From JAEZPW01 sp035629075 (lineage in GTDB: Bacteria; Acidobacteriota; Terriglobia; Terriglobales; Acidobacteriaceae), in contig DASPIK010000094.1 of assembly GCA_035629075.1 (NCBI GenBank), forward strand, positions 1 to 64,000: 64,000 bases of DNA. Direction: 5' to 3'. This document shows positions 25,032 through 33,872 of this stretch, one piece after another. Under the pieces are notes generated by a model that did no database searches, had not been told where the DNA came from, and saw only the letters and a program-made list of their open reading frames with translations. Position 1 is the first letter of the stretch; each line of letters opens with the position of its first letter. Position numbers and translations under genes: made by a program.

Positions 25032-27320
25032 TCAGAATCGGAACAGGTACGACGCCTTGACGAAGAACTGGCGGCTGTCGTTTATGAAACGCGAACCGGT
25101 TGTGCGGAGCAGGCCGTAGTCGACGGGCGTCAGCGATGGGTCAATGTTCGAGACGTTGCTATTGTAGCCCACGTACAAAGCAGTTCCGGGATTTACGAGA
25201 TAGGTGATGAGGAAGTCGGAGTTGACGTTCTTGCTCGTTGGGCGAGAGGTGAATTTCGGGTTTGCGAGCAAGGAGTTGTACTCGACGATCACGCGCGCTG
25301 ACAGTGCACGGGTGAATTGGTAATTCCACTTCGTGCGGACTATGTGATTGTTGAAGGCGCTGATTTTTGTGTCCGGCTCGCGGAGTCGAAAAAGAAGGTA
25401 CGAATTGTCGATCTGCAGGCGTTTCGCTGGGCGAACGGTCGCAGTGAGAGTCAAGCTGTTGCGCATCGCCAGGAAAGGCTCGACACCGGCAGGAGGCGCG
25501 TAGTTGATGCGGCGTCCCCAGCGGTAGTCGATGCTGACGTTGAACTGCGGCTTGGGCGCAGTCTCGAAGAAGATGTACTTGGTGTTGCGCACATATTCGC
25601 GATTGCGTGTGAGTACTTCGAAGTCCTTGGGCCGCAGCGTTTCTTCTTCCTGGGCGTATCCGAATGTCAGGTAGGTCTGCCTCGGCAACTCGAAATTCAT
25701 TTCTGGCATGTATCCCCAGCCGATCATGGTGCCATCGTTGTCATACATGCGGTAAACGCGGAATTGGGGGCCCCACTTATAGAGCAGTTTGGATTCCGGC
25801 CAAAAATTGTATTGAAATTCGTTGCTGAGGTTGTGCACGTCGTTCTGCGGATCGAAGCCCGTGAACGTTAAGAAGCCCGTGCTGCGACCTGTGTAACGAA
25901 AACTGTTGACCCAATCACGGCCGCTGCGCTCGACAAGGCTTTCAAACGCCGGCCCGGCAAAGTATCGGCCGTCCAACAAACGAGTGGAACTGGCGACAGC
26001 CTGGAACTGCGCACTCCAGGTGTCGCTGAGTTTTAGATACGTGTCTGCGCCACCGACGCGATTGAATGAGCCACGAAACTCACGATCGGTGAACATCACT
26101 CCGATTGTCGAGTCCTTGAAGATGTCACGGTTGACGCGGACGATGCCGAAAAGGGCGCGTTTATCGGCCGATGGATCGCTGGCGGGCACTTCCAGTCCGG
26201 GGCTGCGGTCATCCGCGACGAGCGCTCCCATCGACCACTTGCCCGCCTTCCCGGTTAGTCTGGCTCCGAACTGCGGATTGGCGATGCGGCGCGTGAAGAG
26301 CAACTGTATCGGTGTAGCGAAGTAGTTTGAGTTTTCGAGGAAGAACGGGCGCTTTTCGGGGAAAAACACCTCGAAGCGCTCACTGATGGTCACCTGTGGC
26401 TCATCGCTTTCGATTTGGCTGAAGTCTGGCTCAACGGTGAGGTCGAGCACCATGCTGTCTTTCAGGACGAACTTGGCATCGATGCCGCCGTCGAACTTGG
26501 CTGTGCGATTGTCAAAACGGGGGGCGACGGGATCTCGCGTGTCGAGGGCGTGGAATGAACGCATGATGCCGTAAGGAATGAATTGCATATTGCGGCCGGG
26601 CGAGATGTTCTCCAGTCCGCGCAGCGGTGCGTTCTGGGTGAGCAGACCTTGCTGCCGCTGTGTTACCGTCGGCCAAAACGACTTCTCGTTGTTGCGGTTG
26701 ATGTCGCGCTGGAGCAGGATTCCCCAGGTTTGCACGTCGGCATTGCTGAAACGCAGGCTCTTGAAGGGAATAGCCATCCAGACGACGTAGCCCTCGGGCG
26801 TCAGTTGGCCCTGCGAGTACCAGAGCGTATCGAAGCTCATGTCTTCGCCATGGCTTTCGGTGACTAGCGCATCTGCCTGGACCCCAAGCGGATTTGAAAA
26901 GAACTCGTAACCGCGGCGGTGGTCGTGAAAAGTGTCGAGCCAGACATCCACGAAGTCGTTTGGAAAGAATTGTTCGCGCTGGGTGAGGTTGGCGCGAATT
27001 CCCCCACGATTGCGGTCAAAGCAGACGAATACGACGTAAAGGTTCGTTTCGTCGTAGCCGAGGTAAGCATGTGTTTCTTCGCTGGCGGGTTGCCCGTCGT
27101 GCGGGGTCCACTGGCGAAAATCATTTACGTGCGCCATGGACCTCGCGAGCTCGGATTCGGGGTGCATGGCCAGGAAGTCTTCCAATTTGGGAGGTGCTGA
27201 GAGACGAGGAATATTGATACCCGTCGTTCCAGCCACCGCTGGACGAACCGCTTGCTGCGCAACTCCGGTCGCGGCGCAAAAGAGCAAGGCTGCAAAGACA
27301 ACTAGGCGTTTGCTTATCAA
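25032..27320 (-). CDS. DUF5916-type outer-membrane protein with carbohydrate-binding-like N-terminal domain
   Basis: 762 residues. A signal peptide (1-21, ending in VAQQ) precedes a CBM9-like domain (about 45-240: AYLGYDETNLYVVFVCFDRN, DVWLDTFHDHRRGYEFFSNPLG, FKSLRF). The rest (about 245-762) is a beta-barrel with SERFEVFFPEKRPFFLENSNYF and DLTVEPDFSQIESDEPQV, hallmarks of DUF5916 proteins. It ends in an aromatic strand (FVKASYLFRF), as outer-membrane barrels do. Function is unknown; sugar or glycan handling is only a guess from the N-terminal domain. It is transcribed towards nrfA and separated from it by a palindrome. Confidence 0.85.
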   Translation of the reverse strand: MISKRLVVFAALLFCAATGVAQQAVRPAVAGTTGINIPRLSAPPKLEDFLAMHPESELARSMAHVNDFRQWTPHDGQPASEETHAYLGYDETNLYVVFVCFDRNRGGIRANLTQREQFFPNDFVDVWLDTFHDHRRGYEFFSNPLGVQADALVTESHGEDMSFDTLWYSQGQLTPEGYVVWMAIPFKSLRFSNADVQTWGILLQRDINRNNEKSFWPTVTQRQQGLLTQNAPLRGLENISPGRNMQFIPYGIMRSFHALDTRDPVAPRFDNRTAKFDGGIDAKFVLKDSMVLDLTVEPDFSQIESDEPQVTISERFEVFFPEKRPFFLENSNYFATPIQLLFTRRIANPQFGARLTGKAGKWSMGALVADDRSPGLEVPASDPSADKRALFGIVRVNRDIFKDSTIGVMFTDREFRGSFNRVGGADTYLKLSDTWSAQFQAVASSTRLLDGRYFAGPAFESLVERSGRDWVNSFRYTGRSTGFLTFTGFDPQNDVHNLSNEFQYNFWPESKLLYKWGPQFRVYRMYDNDGTMIGWGYMPEMNFELPRQTYLTFGYAQEEETLRPKDFEVLTRNREYVRNTKYIFFETAPKPQFNVSIDYRWGRRINYAPPAGVEPFLAMRNSLTLTATVRPAKRLQIDNSYLLFRLREPDTKISAFNNHIVRTKWNYQFTRALSARVIVEYNSLLANPKFTSRPTSKNVNSDFLITYLVNPGTALYVGYNSNVSNIDPSLTPVDYGLLRTTGSRFINDSRQFFVKASYLFRF

Positions 27321-27510
27321 GAGAAGACCCGCTCAGACACAGGACAAGCTAAATTGCATCCTTTTGAATCTTAGACGTGCCTCTCACGCATACGTCATCC
27401 GGCATTCTTCAACATGTTGGTGAAAAAGTGCCAGAGCGCACGCAGAAGCTTTGGGCAGTGTTTAGTCATCTTAGGTTGGCAGGTTGGTGACCAGCCAAGG
27501 AGACGGCTTT

Positions 27511-28476
27511 ATGGCAGAAAGAAAAGTAATCGCAGTCGTTGGGGCGACCGGAGCGCAGGGCAGTGGATTGGTTCGCGCCATTACGGGGGAGCGCAGTGGC
27601 GGCTTTGTCGTACGGGCATTGACTAGAGACGCAACAACGGACAAGGCCAACGGAATGCGGAAACTTGGGGCGGAAGTGGTCAGCGCCAATGTTGATGACG
27701 GAGATAGCCTCAGGCGGGCGTTCGACGGGGCTTACGGGGCGTTCTGCGTAACGTTTTTCTGGGACCACTTCTCTCCGGAGAGGAAATTGGCACAAGCGAA
27801 GGCCATGGCCCAGGCGGCCAAGGATGCCGGAGTGAAACACGTCATCTGGTCAACGCTTGAGGATACTCGTCGATGGGTACCGCTGAGCGATGAACGCATG
27901 CCTACGCTGATGGGCAAATACAAGGTGCCTCACTTAGATGCTAAGGGCGAGGCGGATCAAATCTTCAAGGATCTAGTCCCTACGACTTGTTTGCTGACTT
28001 CCTTTTTTTGGGAGAATTTCATTAATTTCGGGGCGGGACCGCAGAAGGGACCGGATGGAAAGCTGGGCATCACGTTCCCGATGGGGAACAAGAAACTGCC
28101 GGGTATAGCCAGCGACGACATCGGCAAATGCGCGTATGGCATTTTCAAGCGAGGCGATGAGTTCATCGGCAAGACAGTTGGAATCGCTGGGGAACACCTG
28201 ACCGGGTCGGAAATGGCAGCCGCCATGACGCGGGCGTTGGGGCAGGAGATCCGATACAACGATATTCCGCCCGAGGTTTATCGTGGTCTTGGCTTCCCGG
28301 GAGCGGAAGATTTGGGGAACATGTTCCAGTTTAAACGTGACTTCAACGATTACTTCTGCGGCGCACGGAGCATTGAGTTCTCGCGCTCGCTGAACCCGTC
28401 GCTACAGACGTTCGAGCAGTGGTTGGCCGAGAACAAGGGGCGGATACCGCTGGAGAGCGCGACTACGGCGGCGTAA
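27511..28476 (+). CDS. NmrA-family NAD(P)-binding protein
   Basis: 321 residues. The Rossmann start is VVGATGAQGSGLV (about 9-21), followed by FVVRALTRDATTDKANGMRKLGAEVV, the NmrA/HSCARG pattern. WSTLEDTRRW and the ITFPMGNKKLPGIASDDIGKCAYGIF block also fit this atypical SDR group. The catalytic Tyr-x3-Lys of classical SDRs is not seen, as in redox-sensor NmrA proteins. AAGGAG lies before ATG 27511. The gene is isolated, with a terminator-like stem just after it. Substrate or partner unknown. Confidence 0.86.
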   Translation: MAERKVIAVVGATGAQGSGLVRAITGERSGGFVVRALTRDATTDKANGMRKLGAEVVSANVDDGDSLRRAFDGAYGAFCVTFFWDHFSPERKLAQAKAMAQAAKDAGVKHVIWSTLEDTRRWVPLSDERMPTLMGKYKVPHLDAKGEADQIFKDLVPTTCLLTSFFWENFINFGAGPQKGPDGKLGITFPMGNKKLPGIASDDIGKCAYGIFKRGDEFIGKTVGIAGEHLTGSEMAAAMTRALGQEIRYNDIPPEVYRGLGFPGAEDLGNMFQFKRDFNDYFCGARSIEFSRSLNPSLQTFEQWLAENKGRIPLESATTAA

Positions 28477-28484
28477 CTTGCAAC

Positions 28485-28508
28485 GGGACGGGAGGGCAGT
28501 CCCGTCCC
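28485..28508. terminator. Stem-loop between convergent genes
   Basis: GGGACGGGA (28485-28493) pairs perfectly with TCCCGTCCC (28500-28508) around GGGCAG. It lies 9 bases after the NmrA-like gene and 12 before the end of the convergent dehydrogenase gene. No long T-run is present. Confidence 0.55.
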
Positions 28509-28519
28509 GAATTACTCAA

Positions 28520-29698
28520 TCAGAATGCATCAATTCCCGTAATACTTGATCCCACTATCAGCGTGTGAATGTCGTGCGTGCCCTCGTACGTTTTGACTGA
28601 CTCCAGATTCGCCATATGGCGAAAGATGGGGTATTCGTCGGCGATGCCGTTCGCGCCGAGGATGTCGCGGGCCAAGCGGGCGCACTCGAGTGCCATCCAC
28701 ACGTTGTTGCGCTTGGCCATGGAAACGTGCTGGAACTTGGCCTTGTCCTGGTCTTTGAGGCGGCCGACCTGAAGGGTCATGAACTGCGCCTTGGTGATCT
28801 CGTTGATCATCCACACGAGCTTTTCCTGCACGAGTTGGTGGCTGGCGATGGGCTGGTCGCGGAACTGCTTGCGGAATTGTGCGTACTGGAGGGCGCAATC
28901 GTAGCAGGCCATGGCCGCGCCAATAGCTCCCCAGGCGATGCCATACCGCGCCTGATTGAGGCACATGAGGGCGGACTTAAGGCCGTCGGTCTTGGGCAGC
29001 AGGTTGCAGGCGGGCACGCGGACGTCTTGCAGCGACAGGGAAGAGGTGACAGAGGCGCGCAGAGACCATTTGCCGTGTACGTCGGCGGTGCGGAAGCCGG
29101 GGCGGTCGGTCTCGACGAGGAAGCCACGCGCCTTGCCGCCTTCTTCTTCGCTTTTCGCCCAGATGACGGCGACGTCGGCTATGGAGCCGGAGGTGATCCA
29201 CATCTTCTCGCCGCTGATGACGTATTCGTCACCTTCTTTGCGAGCGCGCGTTCTCATGCCTCCGGGGTTCGAGCCGAAGTCTGGCTCTGTCAAGCCGAAG
29301 CACCCAAGCTTCTCGCCTTTCTGCAAGGCCGGTAGCCAGCGGTCCTTTTGCTCGTCGCTGCCAAAAGCATAGATGGGATACATCACGAGCGCCGACTGCA
29401 CGCTGACAAAGCTCCGTACGCCGCTGTCGCCGCGCTCGAGTTCCTGCGTGACCAAGCCGTACTCGACGTTGGACATCTCTGCGCAGCCGTAGCCCTTCAG
29501 GTTAGCCCCAAAGAAACCGAGGTCGGCCATGGGCTTGACCAACTCGCGGGGGAATCGAGCTTCGCGATTGCACTGCTCGATGATGGGGATGAGATTGTCC
29601 TCAATGAACTGGCGGGTCGTGTTGCGGACGAGCAACTCGTCTTCTGTGAGCAGCGTGTCAAAGGAGAGAAAATCGACTCCGCGGAACTTGATAGCCAT
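28520..29698 (-). CDS. Acyl-CoA dehydrogenase, glutaryl-CoA dehydrogenase-like
   Basis: 392 residues from ATG 29698 (GCGAGGCGAC before it). It is an FAD flavoenzyme that oxidises acyl-CoA. The C-terminal signature KTYEGTHDIHTLIVGSSITG with catalytic base E372 is that of glutaryl-CoA dehydrogenases, which also decarboxylate to crotonyl-CoA in lysine and tryptophan breakdown. GLTEPDFGSNPGGM and the WITSGSIADVAVIWAK block form the FAD and substrate sites. No electron-transfer flavoprotein or other pathway gene is adjacent. Family certain; glutaryl specificity likely. Confidence 0.9.
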   Translation of the reverse strand: MAIKFRGVDFLSFDTLLTEDELLVRNTTRQFIEDNLIPIIEQCNREARFPRELVKPMADLGFFGANLKGYGCAEMSNVEYGLVTQELERGDSGVRSFVSVQSALVMYPIYAFGSDEQKDRWLPALQKGEKLGCFGLTEPDFGSNPGGMRTRARKEGDEYVISGEKMWITSGSIADVAVIWAKSEEEGGKARGFLVETDRPGFRTADVHGKWSLRASVTSSLSLQDVRVPACNLLPKTDGLKSALMCLNQARYGIAWGAIGAAMACYDCALQYAQFRKQFRDQPIASHQLVQEKLVWMINEITKAQFMTLQVGRLKDQDKAKFQHVSMAKRNNVWMALECARLARDILGANGIADEYPIFRHMANLESVKTYEGTHDIHTLIVGSSITGIDAF

Positions 29699-29788
29699 GT
29701 CGCCTCGCTTACGCAGGAGTGGGGCAGCAAGAGTGTGAACGTAGCAGAGCGGCGAAAGGGGAGTCAAACGGTTGAAGGCACCTGGAAC

Positions 29789-29814
29789 GCACCCTCCTCA
29801 AAAAGGAAGGGTGC
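29789..29814. repeat. Palindromic element with GCACCCT/AGGGTGC arms (copy 2)
   Basis: GCACCCT (29789-29795) and AGGGTGC (29808-29814) enclose CCT-CAAAA-AGG with a bulged A, the same design as at 24964-24990. It lies between two minus-strand genes. Confidence 0.5.
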
Positions 29815-29876
29815 GAGCACCACATCTGTAAGTCACTGAGACCTGGCGAGCAGCGGCGAAGACGTCATATGCCAAG

Positions 29877-30269
29877 TCAAGCCGAATGTTCTGAGCGGTC
29901 GGGGAAAGCGGCGGCGAGTTCCTGGACGAGTTCGCGTGGATCGCCCATTTTGCGAAGCGTTGCTTTTACTCGTTTGCTTAATTCGGGCGGTGTCCACCCG
30001 TCGTGACTTAAATAATAGATCGGTATGTTTGGGCAGAGGCGTGAGATCGAATCAATGAATTCGACCGGCGGGATGTCTGTGACGTCAGCATCGAGGACGA
30101 CTGCGTGCACAGGGTAAATCTCAGCCAACCGGAGTGCCTGGTGGCCTGAGACGGCGCTCAGACAGTTGTATCCGGCGGATTCGATGACCAACTTGCGGGT
30201 TGAAAGGGCGGTCTCGCCTGCCTCCACGGTCATAAAAACGAGGTGCTTTTTTGATGCCGTCGGCTCCAT
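29877..30269 (-). CDS. Degenerate receiver-domain protein
   Basis: 130 residues. The fold follows a response-regulator receiver: a first strand HLVFMTVEA, a helix, YNCLSAVSGHQALRLAE, then HAVVLDADV with D60 in the phospho-acceptor place. The acidic pair normally after strand 1 is missing (TVEAGE instead of VDDE), and the lysine position is not convincing. It probably works without normal phosphorylation, or not as a switch at all. It has no output domain. The cupin gene is directly upstream on the same strand with a 42-base gap. Confidence 0.75.
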   Translation of the reverse strand: MEPTASKKHLVFMTVEAGETALSTRKLVIESAGYNCLSAVSGHQALRLAEIYPVHAVVLDADVTDIPPVEFIDSISRLCPNIPIYYLSHDGWTPPELSKRVKATLRKMGDPRELVQELAAAFPDRSEHSA

Positions 30270-30311
30270 GGACGGCTTAGATGCACTCCGGGCGGGTGCG
30301 TACGGCTGTGT

Positions 30312-30701
30312 CTACGCATGCTCCTCCGGAGCGCTTGAGGCCCCGGTTCCAGTTCCCCGAAGGTAGTTATCCTGGCCGGCAAGCCAGTCGGTTCGAGGAG
30401 GAGAGAACACGTCGAGGCAGACCGTGTCTTCCAATGCCTCAGTATGGTGTGGCAGGTTGGCGGGTATACAGAGGACATCTCCGGAGCGGAGGACGATCTC
30501 TCTTCCCTCAAGCCACATTTTGAGCGCTCCGCTGACGATGGTCGTGATCTGCTCGCTCACGTGGTGATGTGTGGGGATCAGCAGGCCCTTCTTCATGATG
30601 AGGCGGGCGAGGGTGACGCCACCAGCCGTAAAGAATTGCCGGTCGAGTTTCGGGTTCAAGTGCTCGGTCTGAAGGTCTTCCCAGCGTATGTGTTTCAACA
30701 T
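30312..30701 (-). CDS. Cupin-domain protein
   Basis: 129 residues, one cupin barrel. Metal-site residues appear as HHH in PTHHHVSEQITTIVSGALKMWLEG (motif 1) and H in IPANLPHHTEALED (motif 2). It resembles small stand-alone cupins such as those in mannose-6-phosphate isomerase-like or sugar-binding proteins. No substrate can be assigned. The C-terminal tail (GTGTGASSAPEEHA) looks disordered. It is upstream of the degenerate receiver gene on the same strand. Confidence 0.85.
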   Translation of the reverse strand: MLKHIRWEDLQTEHLNPKLDRQFFTAGGVTLARLIMKKGLLIPTHHHVSEQITTIVSGALKMWLEGREIVLRSGDVLCIPANLPHHTEALEDTVCLDVFSPPRTDWLAGQDNYLRGTGTGASSAPEEHA

Positions 30702-30935
30702 AGGCGTGCGCTCATGTAAAATCGGAACACGGCGAGTAAGGAAGGCGTGTGCGCCGGGAGGCTCCTGTCCGGACCCACCCCACGACTGCGTGCCCGCCAG
30801 TGCAGCGTACTCTATCAGAGATGCTGGTGTTCCGTTCGGCGGATACTCCCGAAAAGTTCAAAATCGAATCGGCCGGACCGTCGTCTCGTCAACAGAGACT
30901 GGCGAAGATCGCCGGCGGAATGTCAGGAGAGGCAA

Positions 30936-31115
30936 ATGGCGAAGATTGCAAAAACGGCTGACCGTAAAAAAGTCATGGATACATCCAAGAGCACGGATTG
31001 CCCGAAGTGCGGCAAGCCGACCCGGATCGTGAAGCGCGTGAAGGATCGTGAGCGCGATGTCCCGGGCGGTATCTACATTTCCTGCTCTGCCTGCGACTTC
31101 TACGAGAAGCTGTAA
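30936..31115 (+). CDS. Small zinc-ribbon protein
   Basis: 59 residues from ATG 30936 with AGGAGAGG before it. The frame is open to 30747, but that part is not protein-like. C22-C25 and C50-C53 (CPKC and CSAC) form a four-cysteine zinc ribbon around a basic middle (KPTRIVKRVKDRERD). A basic start (MAKIAKTADRKKVMD) precedes it. It resembles small RNA- or protein-binding zinc ribbons, but I do not recognise an assigned function. A terminator follows at 31158. Confidence 0.75.
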   Translation: MAKIAKTADRKKVMDTSKSTDCPKCGKPTRIVKRVKDRERDVPGGIYISCSACDFYEKL

Positions 31116-31157
31116 GAGCAGTTCGTAGTTTCGAGTTTGAGGTTTTAGTTTTTGGAG

Positions 31158-31187
31158 CGCCGGGTCTTTTGCCCGGCGTTTCGTTTT
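31158..31187 (+). terminator. Rho-independent terminator of the zinc-ribbon gene
   Basis: CGCCGGG (31158-31164) pairs with CCCGGCG (31172-31178) around TCTTTTG, followed by TTTCGTTTTTT. Confidence 0.8.
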
Positions 31188-31202
31188 TTCTGGCGTCATG
31201 TG

Positions 31203-31234
31203 AAAAACCCATCCTTCGCTGCGCGAAGGATGGG
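31203..31234 (-). terminator. Rho-independent terminator of pyrF
   Basis: A 12-bp perfect stem, CCCATCCTTCGC (31208-31219) with GCGAAGGATGGG (31223-31234), has a TGC loop. On the minus strand it ends in TTTTT. It starts 44 bases after the pyrF stop. Confidence 0.85.
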
Positions 31235-31277
31235 ACGCCCAAATCGCATTTCAAGCACCCATACTAGAGCTCAAGTT

Positions 31278-32009
31278 CTAGCTGCAGGCCTGCTCGATCT
31301 CACTGAGGATGGCTGAGGCGGCGCTGAAGGGGTTTGCGGCAGCGGTGATCGGACGGCCTACGACGATGTGGGTGGCACCGGCTTTCATAGCCGCGCCAGG
31401 GGTGACCACTCGGGCTTGATCGCCGGCATCGGTTCCGGCGGGACGCACGCCAGGGGTGACAATGGCGAACCCCGTTCCGAGCGCGCGACGAATTTCAGCG
31501 GCTTCGTGGGCTGACGCCACTATTCCGCCGCAACCCGCGTCACGAGCCACAGCCGCAAGTCGCAAGACCTGGTCCAGAACACGACCACTCACTCCTACTT
31601 CCTGAATGTCTTCGTTGCCCAAGCTTGTGAGTACGGTCACGGCAAGCACGAGCGGAGGTTTTTCCGCTTGCGCGGCAGCATCTACAGCGGCTTTGAGCAT
31701 TTTGGAACCGCCACTGGCGTGGACGGTCAGCATACTGACGCCCAAACCGGAGGCAGAACGCACGGCCGAGGCGACGGTATTGGGGATGTCGTGAAACTTC
31801 AAATCCAAGAATACGTCGTGGCCGGAGCTGACGAGGGCACGGACGAGCTGTGGACCCTCGGCAGTGAAGAGCTGCTTTCCAACCTTGAAGGTGTGGACGG
31901 AGTCGGCAAGCTGTGCGACGAGGTTCTTGGCTGGAGCGGCGTCGGGAAAATCCAAGGCAACAATCAGGCGATCACGAGCAGAAAGAGCAGAAGTTCTTAG
32001 GTCTGGCAT
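31278..32009 (-). CDS. pyrF: Orotidine 5'-phosphate decarboxylase
   Basis: 243 residues from ATG 32009. It makes UMP from OMP, the last step of pyrimidine synthesis. The catalytic array D69-x-K71-x2-D74 is in FLDLKFHDIPNT, and FKVGK carries K42. AIVTPGVRPAGTDAGDQARVVTP is the phosphate-binding loop region and THIVVGRPITAA the last strand. It belongs to the short bacterial OMPDC type. It is probably monocistronic, with its own terminator. Confidence 0.95.
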   Translation of the reverse strand: MPDLRTSALSARDRLIVALDFPDAAPAKNLVAQLADSVHTFKVGKQLFTAEGPQLVRALVSSGHDVFLDLKFHDIPNTVASAVRSASGLGVSMLTVHASGGSKMLKAAVDAAAQAEKPPLVLAVTVLTSLGNEDIQEVGVSGRVLDQVLRLAAVARDAGCGGIVASAHEAAEIRRALGTGFAIVTPGVRPAGTDAGDQARVVTPGAAMKAGATHIVVGRPITAAANPFSAASAILSEIEQACS

Positions 32010-32061
32010 CGGCCAGAAGTCTAGCAGGTCAGGCGAAAGGGGGATGAAGAAATATCGGATG

Positions 32062-32092
32062 GACGGATGAACTGGTGAATCGTTCATCCGTC
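32062..32092. terminator. Stem-loop between rlpA and pyrF
   Basis: GACGGATGAAC (32062-32072) pairs perfectly over 11 bases with GTTCATCCGTC (32082-32092) around a 9-base loop. It lies 21 bases after the rlpA stop on the minus strand and probably ends its transcript, though no long T-run follows. Confidence 0.6.
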
Positions 32093-32112
32093 GACCCGTT
32101 CACACGTGAGTG

Positions 32113-32655
32113 TTATCTTCCTCCGGCGCTGAGCCCGGCGATCTCATGCTGATCGCTCGCGATGGTCTCTGCCGGTAACAGATCAAGTCGAACGCGCTCG
32201 ACACCGTGAGCCCGAAGCCCAAGCATCGTTGCTGCGCCGTAGGAGAGGTCGATGATCCGAGAGGCCGGAACGGGCCCGCGGTCGTTCACGCGAACAACGA
32301 CCCACTTACCATTGCGGAGGTTCGTCACTTTGACCACAGAGCCGAGGGGCAGCTCCTGGTGGGCGGCCGTGAACTGAAACATGTTGTAGGTTTCACCACT
32401 GGCAGTCTTCCTGCCGTGGAAGTATTTCCCGTACCAGGAAGCCCGACCAACTTGATACGGCCTATCTTTCTTGGCTTTTTGGGCCTTAGCCCGCCTGGCG
32501 GTGCTACGTGCGTGCTTAGTAGGACGTACTTTGACCTTATGTACTTTTGCGGAGTTCGCCGACTGATTCGTCGTCGAGTTGTTCAGCCGACTCGCCGCGC
32601 TGAGACTGGTGACCATGATGAGCATCGCCAGCGCCTGCGCTAAAAGTGGTCTCAT
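32113..32655 (-). CDS. rlpA: RlpA-type septal ring lytic transglycosylase-like protein
   Basis: 180 residues. A signal peptide (1-21) leads to a very basic linker rich in lysine and arginine (about 35-65) and a double-psi beta-barrel (about 66-165: GRASWYGKYFHGRKTASGETYNM, LPLGSVVKVTNLRNGKWVVVRVNDRGP, RIIDLSYGAATMLGL). RlpA cleaves or binds naked glycan strands at the septum. There is no SPOR domain, so it may not be drawn to denuded glycan. The lipobox cysteine of E. coli RlpA is absent. Confidence 0.88.
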   Translation of the reverse strand: MRPLLAQALAMLIMVTSLSAASRLNNSTTNQSANSAKVHKVKVRPTKHARSTARRAKAQKAKKDRPYQVGRASWYGKYFHGRKTASGETYNMFQFTAAHQELPLGSVVKVTNLRNGKWVVVRVNDRGPVPASRIIDLSYGAATMLGLRAHGVERVRLDLLPAETIASDQHEIAGLSAGGR

Positions 32656-32974
32656 GCAAACACCTCGTAACGGTTTACTTCAGGCGCCACCCCGAAGAAT
32701 CCGCTAAGTCTATTGAAAATAAAGGACAAATGTCAAATCAGCTCAGGATGGCAACAACCTCCCATGCGCCAACACTGGCCCAAGTCCGGCCTGACTGCGG
32801 GAGACCGGCCCCGAAATTCTGGGGATATATACCTTAGATGGGTAAGCAGCCTTCTGCGTTGGACGTGCTAAAGGTCATGTCCTTATACCTGCTGCGAGCG
32901 GCCGAACGGCCGTTTCGCCGGGCCGAGTGGACACTTTAGGTCACTGCGAAGCGGGAGTGCTAAATTGAACTGCC
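32656..32974. other. Divergent intergenic region between rlpA and thiD
   Basis: About 319 bases without a gene. A short stem CGGCCG/CGGCCG lies at 32899-32912. GGGGATATATACCT at about 32820 resembles the GGATATATACCC before the zinc-knuckle gene. No thiamine riboswitch motifs are seen. Confidence 0.45.
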
Positions 32975-33766
32975 ATGAAGAGCGCTCTACCAGTGGTGCT
33001 GACTATTGCCGGGTTCGACCCGTCGTCCGGTGCCGGCGTGACTGCTGACATAAAGACTATCGCTGCCCATGGGTGCTATGGAGTCACATGTATCACCGCG
33101 TTGACCGTGCAGTCCACGCGAGGCGTTCGGCGGGTGCAGGCGGTTCCGGAAGGTCTGGTCCAAGACACCTTGGCCGACTTGATCACTGATTGCGAAGTGC
33201 GGGCAGTCAGGATCGGCATGCTCGGATCCGGCGATGTGGCTGAGACTTTGGCGATCTTCCTTGAACGGGCGAACCTCCCAAATGTTGTGCTGGATCCCAT
33301 TGTGCGCGCTTCATCGGGAGCTGACCTTCTCGGGCCAGGCGGGCTGAAGGTAGTACGCGACCGGCTGCTAAGGTTGGCGACCGTGGTGACCCCGAACGTA
33401 GACGAGGCGGCTGCGCTGACCGGGAAACCGGTGCGCTCAGTGACGGAAATGAGGGAGGCGGCTGTTCGTCTCCACGAACTCGGCGCCCGGAACGTAGTCG
33501 TGACTGGCGGACACCTCGCCGAGGCTACCGACTTGCTCAGCACGAAGGATGGTCAGGAGGAGTTCCGCGCAGAGCATATCGACTCCCGATCCACACATGG
33601 CACAGGGTGCGCATTCGCGACGGCCATAGCCTGCAATTTGGCGCTAAGCATGAGCGCTCGAGATGCTGTTCTTGCTGCGAAGGCCTATGTGCGTGAAGCG
33701 ATTCTGAAAGCATACCCAGTCGGCAAGGGTACAGGTCCGCTGAACCACTTATTCAAATTGCGCTAG
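32975..33766 (+). CDS. thiD: Hydroxymethylpyrimidine/phosphomethylpyrimidine kinase
   Basis: 263 residues. It phosphorylates HMP and then HMP-P for thiamine synthesis. LTIAGFDPSSGAGVTADIKTIAAHG is the substrate-site N-terminus, and DPIVRASSGADLL and TPNVDEAAALTG follow. GGHLAEATDLLS and STHGTGCAFATAIA hold the ATP-site and catalytic cysteine (GTGC). No other thiamine gene adjoins it. Confidence 0.94.
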   Translation: MKSALPVVLTIAGFDPSSGAGVTADIKTIAAHGCYGVTCITALTVQSTRGVRRVQAVPEGLVQDTLADLITDCEVRAVRIGMLGSGDVAETLAIFLERANLPNVVLDPIVRASSGADLLGPGGLKVVRDRLLRLATVVTPNVDEAAALTGKPVRSVTEMREAAVRLHELGARNVVVTGGHLAEATDLLSTKDGQEEFRAEHIDSRSTHGTGCAFATAIACNLALSMSARDAVLAAKAYVREAILKAYPVGKGTGPLNHLFKLR

Positions 33767-33872
33767 CTTCGAGCAAAATGTTGGCCTCTAAGTCAAGTTG
33801 TTGCGCTATGAGCCGATTACACCATTGTCGCGTTCGTCTGCTTTGATTGCGTTACCGCGACCGGAGGATGGT

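Noticed and set aside
32656..32974. Thiamine riboswitch upstream of thiD
   Set aside because: The conserved CTGAGA and CCTGATCTGGATAAT-type motifs are not present.
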